From: Eubacterium sp. TM05-53
GTDB taxonomy: Bacteria; Bacillota_I; Bacilli_A; Erysipelotrichales; Erysipelotrichaceae
NCBI RefSeq assembly: GCF_003436425.1
Contig: NZ_QSPK01000047.1
Location: 1-17,968, forward strand
Reading direction: 5' to 3'
DNA length: 17,968 nucleotides
The notes under the pieces are model-generated. The model did no database searches, had not been told where the DNA came from, and saw only the letters and a list, made by a program, of their open reading frames with translations. This document shows, piece by piece, positions 14,738 through 17,968 of this stretch (positions are counted from its first letter, which is position 1; every line of letters starts with the position of its first letter). A program made the position numbers and the translations under genes.

Positions 14738-15619
14738 ATGACAAAAGAAATTCGACATTTTTCAAAAAACAAAAATCTACGCTTAATACTTTCCATTATC
14801 ATGACGGTATTAAGTGCTTTTATTCAAGTATACGTGATTCAAGTCTTTATGAATCCATGCAATTTATTGTCTAGTGGATTTACCGGAGTTGCGATATTGA
14901 TTCATAAAATCTGCAATTTATTTAACATCAATTTCTCTATCTCATTAGGCATTCTTATGTTAAATATTCCGGCGGCATTATTATGTTATAAATCCGTTTC
15001 AAAACGATTTGTATTCTTAAGTTGCCTACAGTTTGGACTTGTATCATTCTTTTTAAACATTTTCTCTTTTACTCCTTTTTTTGATGATCTAGTTCTAAAC
15101 GTATTATTTGGTGGATTCTTATATGGAATTGGTATTACACTCGCTTTAAAAGCGGATGGATCTACAGGTGGTACAGACTTTATTGCCCTGTACATCTCTA
15201 ATAAGATTCATAAAAGCTTATGGGATTATGTTTTTATTTTTAATACAACTATTTTAATTATTTTCGGTCTATTCTTTGGATGGGTATATGCGGGATATTC
15301 AATTATCTTCCAATTTATTTCAACACAGACCATTTCTCGTTTCTATCATAGATATGCCCAGATTACTGTTGAAATTACAACAGAAAACCCAAGTATTATC
15401 ACAAAGGCTTATACAGAAAACTTCAAACATGGTATGAGTGTCATTGATGCGTATGGGGCTTACAGCAACAAGAAATTCTATATTTGTAAGACAGTCATTT
15501 CAAGCTATGAAGAAGCTGATGTGATTGATTGTGTATTAAATGTAGCTCCGAATGTCATTATTAACTCCTATAAGACAAATCATTTCTATGGTAAGTTCTA
15601 CCATCAGCCAATTGGCTAA
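14738..15619 (+). CDS. YitT family membrane protein (DUF161/DUF2179)
   Basis: 293 residues from the chosen ATG. The N-terminal two thirds has about five or six membrane segments (first near 13-35) with the YitT patterns GFTGVAILIH and LKADGSTGGTDFIALYI. The last about 80 residues form the soluble DUF2179 domain (TVEITTENPSIITKAYTE onward), ending in NHFYGKFYHQPIG. The family is broadly distributed and its transported substrate, if any, is unknown. The start at 14738 is preferred over 14726 because TATAAT at 14715-14720 would place the transcription start at about 14727, and GGTGA sits 6 bases before 14738. It is divergent from the PRD regulator, shares its operator region, and ends at a bidirectional terminator. 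Confidence 0.9.
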   Translation: MTKEIRHFSKNKNLRLILSIIMTVLSAFIQVYVIQVFMNPCNLLSSGFTGVAILIHKICNLFNINFSISLGILMLNIPAALLCYKSVSKRFVFLSCLQFGLVSFFLNIFSFTPFFDDLVLNVLFGGFLYGIGITLALKADGSTGGTDFIALYISNKIHKSLWDYVFIFNTTILIIFGLFFGWVYAGYSIIFQFISTQTISRFYHRYAQITVEITTENPSIITKAYTENFKHGMSVIDAYGAYSNKKFYICKTVISSYEEADVIDCVLNVAPNVIINSYKTNHFYGKFYHQPIG

Positions 15620-15626
15620 AAAGTAT

Positions 15627-15652
15627 AAAAGACGCACCTATCTGCGTCTTTT
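15627..15652. terminator. Bidirectional terminator between yitT-like and YjbR-domain genes
   Basis: AAAAGACGCA, loop CCTATC, TGCGTCTTTT followed by CTTTTT on the plus strand and by ATACTTTTT on the minus strand. Two convergent genes meet here, and the minus-strand gene's last codons (Lys/Arg-rich) lie in the hairpin. Confidence 0.85.
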
Positions 15653-16300
15653 CTTTTTGGTTAAATTGTAACTTTTTGAAACTAGTTCCATAATCAATGT
15701 ATCCGATAATGTATCATCTAAAATCAAAGAAATCCAATATTTATGATTCATGTGAAAGGCAGGATAAATTCCATCTACATCATATTGTTGTTCTGTTTTT
15801 AAATTCATGACATTTACCATCACACTGTTCCCATCTTTTAAAAGGGCATCTCTTTTAATATACATAATTAAGGAAAACCATTTTCGAGTATCTAAATGAC
15901 GAAACACACCATTGTCATCATTCCATGGAAAATCGGGCTTTACTCCATATGTTTCATGGATCAAGTTCGCAATACGATTGGCCTGTTCACACGCAAAGAA
16001 TACATCTGTACAACATGCATCCGCAATTCTTTTTAATATGGTTTTGTATGCCTCACGAACTTTACAAACATACTCTCCATCATAAGATTCTATGCGTAAT
16101 GGCATATATTCTTCATCACTTAAATTATCAATGACTTTACCAGTTAAAACATCGGATATTTCAATAATAGCTTTAAAATTTGCATCCAAAAAATCTTCTG
16201 TATAGATATATTTATTATCCACTATTGAAAAGCCAAAACTTTTTAGCTTATCAAAATCAAATTTCTTCTTTATAAAGATTTCATCCTCAATATGTATCAT
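15638..16300 (-). CDS. MmcQ/YjbR-domain protein with N-terminal extension
   Basis: 220 residues from the ATG at 16300. The C-terminal half is an MmcQ/YjbR (DUF419) domain: KPDFPWNDDNGVFRHLDTRKWFSLIMYI, followed by NLKTEQQ, GIYPAFHMNHKYWISLILDD and the final SYNLT. This domain has a CyaY-like fold and is often annotated DNA-binding on limited evidence. The first about 100 residues (EDEIFIKKKFDFDKL... to KTILKRIAD) are extra and not recognised. I choose 16300 because GGAG is well placed before it; the longer start at 16342 would lie inside the nitroreductase gene. The last gene of a three-gene minus-strand operon. The C-terminus KKKRRR is basic and lies over the terminator hairpin. Confidence 0.82.
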   Translation of the reverse strand: MIHIEDEIFIKKKFDFDKLKSFGFSIVDNKYIYTEDFLDANFKAIIEISDVLTGKVIDNLSDEEYMPLRIESYDGEYVCKVREAYKTILKRIADACCTDVFFACEQANRIANLIHETYGVKPDFPWNDDNGVFRHLDTRKWFSLIMYIKRDALLKDGNSVMVNVMNLKTEQQYDVDGIYPAFHMNHKYWISLILDDTLSDTLIMELVSKSYNLTKKKRRR

Positions 16301-16301
16301 A

Positions 16302-16955
16302 TTAACTCCATTCAAAATTTGATTTTCCTGCACCAAGCTCAAAGAAATATTTTCCTATGCCTAAATCGACTTGTGATAAAGGTCCACTTTTTACTTTAAA
16401 ACTCACTTTATTTCCCACACCATCTACTATATATGGTTGTCTATTTAAAGCACTAGGTGCTAATAATAATGTTTGAATACCTGCGCTAAACCAATCTGGA
16501 ACTACTCCTTGGTAATGGCTAATTTGATCAGCTGTCTTTGATTTATGAGGTACACCCTGTGTTTTTCCATATCCAATCGCAATGACTCCATTGACTCTAA
16601 CATTTTTATCATCTAAATGTTTAAGAGCATTCTTTCCATTGAACATGCCTCCACACCACCATGTATTTAAACCTAAACTTTGAGCATACAAAATCAAGTC
16701 AGCCCCACAATAGCCTATCTTTTCATCTAAAATTGAACATTCTTTGCCTGCAAGAATAATATAATTTTGTACTGTATTATTCGACATAATTTTTGCCAAA
16801 CTAGAAATGCCATCTGATTCATTCGTAACAAGTTTAAATGTCAAATCATACAATTCATTATTTTGTTCAATACGTGTATTTAATAAACCAACTAAATCCA
16901 TATCTAATGGTTTATCTAAATACTTGCGTACTGTATGTCTTTTTTCTATCATCAT
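16302..16955 (-). CDS. Nitroreductase family protein (TM1586 type)
   Basis: 217-residue flavin-fold protein of the nitroreductase superfamily, most like the TM1586-type group. It opens with the FMN-phosphate-binding pattern RHTVRKYLDKPL, has GADLILYAQSLGLNTWWCGGMF (near 84-105) and VIAIGYGKTQG, and then PSALNRQPYIVDG (near 167-179), where the family has its second copy of the Ser/Asn/Gln-Pro motif. Expected to bind FMN and use NAD(P)H; the natural substrate is unknown. Two adjacent ATG codons (16955 and 16952) are possible; AGGAG spacing slightly favours the second. Its ribosome binding site overlaps the stop of the upstream U32-like gene and its own end overlaps the next gene's ribosome binding site, so the three are one tight operon. 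Confidence 0.85.
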   Translation of the reverse strand: MMIEKRHTVRKYLDKPLDMDLVGLLNTRIEQNNELYDLTFKLVTNESDGISSLAKIMSNNTVQNYIILAGKECSILDEKIGYCGADLILYAQSLGLNTWWCGGMFNGKNALKHLDDKNVRVNGVIAIGYGKTQGVPHKSKTADQISHYQGVVPDWFSAGIQTLLLAPSALNRQPYIVDGVGNKVSFKVKSGPLSQVDLGIGKYFFELGAGKSNFEWS

Positions 16956-16961
16956 TTTCTC

Positions 16962-17849
16962 CTAAAACAAGTCTAACATTGCATCTAAATACATTGCTTC
17001 ACGAACATGGATTTGATATTGTGGTTTTACCATGTAGTAAAGAATAAATTCTAACAAAAGAGCATTTCCTAAGTCTCTTCCTTCGATTTTAAAGTTTGAA
17101 TAGCCCATAGGAACATAGATATTTAAAATGTCATCTAAACTAATAAATCCAGGACTTTCCATCACTCTAGAAAAGCGATAGCCTTCATTCGAATAAGGCG
17201 CTTTACATATATGATCCGTACAATCAATGCCTAGATTTTGTCTAGAAACCGATTTATAACATTCCTTACGATCTTTACAGCCATACCAGCAGCATTCGTT
17301 ACATAGAAATTCTACCTTTTGTTTATATACTTCAGATAGTGAATTTAACTTCTCAAATTGTTTATTTAAACGAAAATCAGGGACTACATACGCAAAGTCT
17401 GGATTTTCTACTTCCTTTTTAAAATCATGAAAATCCGTTAATACTTTTGTGGTTGAAGACACATAATATAGATTCGGATATATTTTTTTCAAATATTTCA
17501 TCAATATGTCTGAATGAATAATAATCCCATTATTTGTATCTAAATTCAACAATCGACATAATTCATTGCATTTTATATCCGATAAATGTTTTTCTTCAAT
17601 CAAAGAATTACTAAATGTAAGACGAGCTGATATATTATATTTCTTCATTAAATCTAACACTTTTTTTGGATCATGATCTTCATAACTGATGCGTCCACCA
17701 GACCATATACAATTGGATGGCGAGCCATAAATAGAGCCAATCTTGCACCAGTCGTAGAAGTATTCTGGTTTATTTTTAAATAAGGGCAAAAACTTTTTAT
17801 AGAATTCATAGAATTCAAATAAACCCGGTAAATGATAATATACATTCAT
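16962..17849 (-). CDS. Cysteine-rich U32-like protein
   Basis: 295 residues from the ATG at 17849. Not firmly recognised. The string FKIEGRDLGN at 253-262 matches the KIEGR signature near the end of the peptidase U32 / UbiU-UbiV / RlhA family, TIM-barrel proteins that hold a [4Fe-4S] cluster. A cysteine cluster LCNECCWYGCKDRKECY (Cys183, 186, 187, 191, 197), plus Cys210 and Cys215, lies where those proteins carry cluster ligands. RLTFSNSLIEEKHL and FAYVVPDFRLN look like barrel strands followed by loops. ATG 17849 is chosen over a TTG at 17867 because GAGGT is spaced correctly before it. First gene of an operon with a nitroreductase and a YjbR-domain protein, which hints at a redox context. 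A hydroxylation, peptidase or other role cannot be chosen from sequence. Confidence 0.7.
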   Translation of the reverse strand: MNVYYHLPGLFEFYEFYKKFLPLFKNKPEYFYDWCKIGSIYGSPSNCIWSGGRISYEDHDPKKVLDLMKKYNISARLTFSNSLIEEKHLSDIKCNELCRLLNLDTNNGIIIHSDILMKYLKKIYPNLYYVSSTTKVLTDFHDFKKEVENPDFAYVVPDFRLNKQFEKLNSLSEVYKQKVEFLCNECCWYGCKDRKECYKSVSRQNLGIDCTDHICKAPYSNEGYRFSRVMESPGFISLDDILNIYVPMGYSNFKIEGRDLGNALLLEFILYYMVKPQYQIHVREAMYLDAMLDLF

Positions 17850-17880
17850 ATTCTTAACCTCTAACAAGAGTATTTTACAC

Positions 17881-17968
17881 TTTTATGAGGGAATAATTCG
17901 AAATAATTACATTTTTATGAGGGAATAATTCGAAATAATTACATTTTTATGAGGGAATATAAAAAAAG
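17881..17968. repeat. 32-bp tandem repeat at right edge
   Basis: The unit TATGAGGGAATAATTCGAAA plus TAATTACATTTT recurs with a 32-bp period at 17884, 17916 and 17948. The first two units are nearly identical and the third is cut off by the window after GGGAATA. Each unit holds a TTCGAA core. It lies upstream of the U32-like gene, is noncoding, and may continue beyond the window. Confidence 0.85.

Noticed and set aside
59..15619. Mobile element or genomic island borders
   Set aside because: No integrase, transposase, tRNA or flanking repeats were seen, and base composition looks even by eye.
17881..17968. CRISPR array
   Set aside because: The units follow each other with a 32-bp period and no unique spacers, so this is a simple tandem repeat.

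Overview
The window looks like chromosomal DNA of a low-GC Gram-positive bacterium. Strong AGGAGG-type ribosome binding sites, short intergenic gaps, a PRD-type PTS regulator, a lactose/cellobiose-family PTS and a YitT protein all fit Firmicutes. Protein style suggests the Erysipelotrichia or a close relative, but that is an impression only. No rRNA, tRNA, transposase, phage gene or CRISPR array was seen.

Layout. About 15.5 kb (59-15619) appears to be one coherent regulon. Minus-strand operon 1 runs from 3579 down to 59: PTS IIA, PTS IIB, an internal terminator, glycosylasparaginase, a short-lid M20 dipeptidase, cutC. Divergent from it on the plus strand is operon 2 (3751-6365): M3 oligopeptidase and M19 dipeptidase, ending at a bidirectional terminator. 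Minus-strand operon 3 (9981 to 6403) has a degenerate M42 paralogue, an intact M42 aminopeptidase and an M81 (MlrC-like) metallohydrolase. Minus-strand operon 4 (11991 to 10096) has PTS IIC and a short protein matching only the N-terminal part of glycine/betaine reductase GrdB. Minus-strand operon 5 (14584 to 12077) has the PRD regulator and an RDD membrane protein, divergent from yitT (14738-15619).

The link between them is a palindrome, TTCCTA-N4/5-TAGGAA. It occurs six times, always in front of these transcription units. In four cases its near edge is exactly 34 bp from a plausible -10 box, and in one more it is 33 bp. Start codons lie just downstream, and recognisable -35 boxes are poor. 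This is the layout expected for one activator, most simply the PRD regulator encoded here.

Function (inference). The cluster pairs a sugar PTS with seven peptidase/amidase-type genes and contains no glycosidase. The amidase matches glycosylasparaginase (Thr150, Arg178, Asp181, Thr201-Gly202). A reasonable hypothesis is uptake and phosphorylation of a sugar-amino acid or sugar-peptide conjugate, such as GlcNAc-Asn, a glycopeptide fragment or a glycated amino compound, followed by cytoplasmic peptide and amide cleavage. The IIC has Asn where its family usually has a His in the sugar site, which also hints at an unusual substrate.

The right end (15638-17849, minus strand) is an apparently separate three-gene operon: a U32-like cysteine-rich protein, a TM1586-type nitroreductase and an MmcQ/YjbR-domain protein. 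Upstream of it, at the window edge, is a 32-bp tandem repeat.
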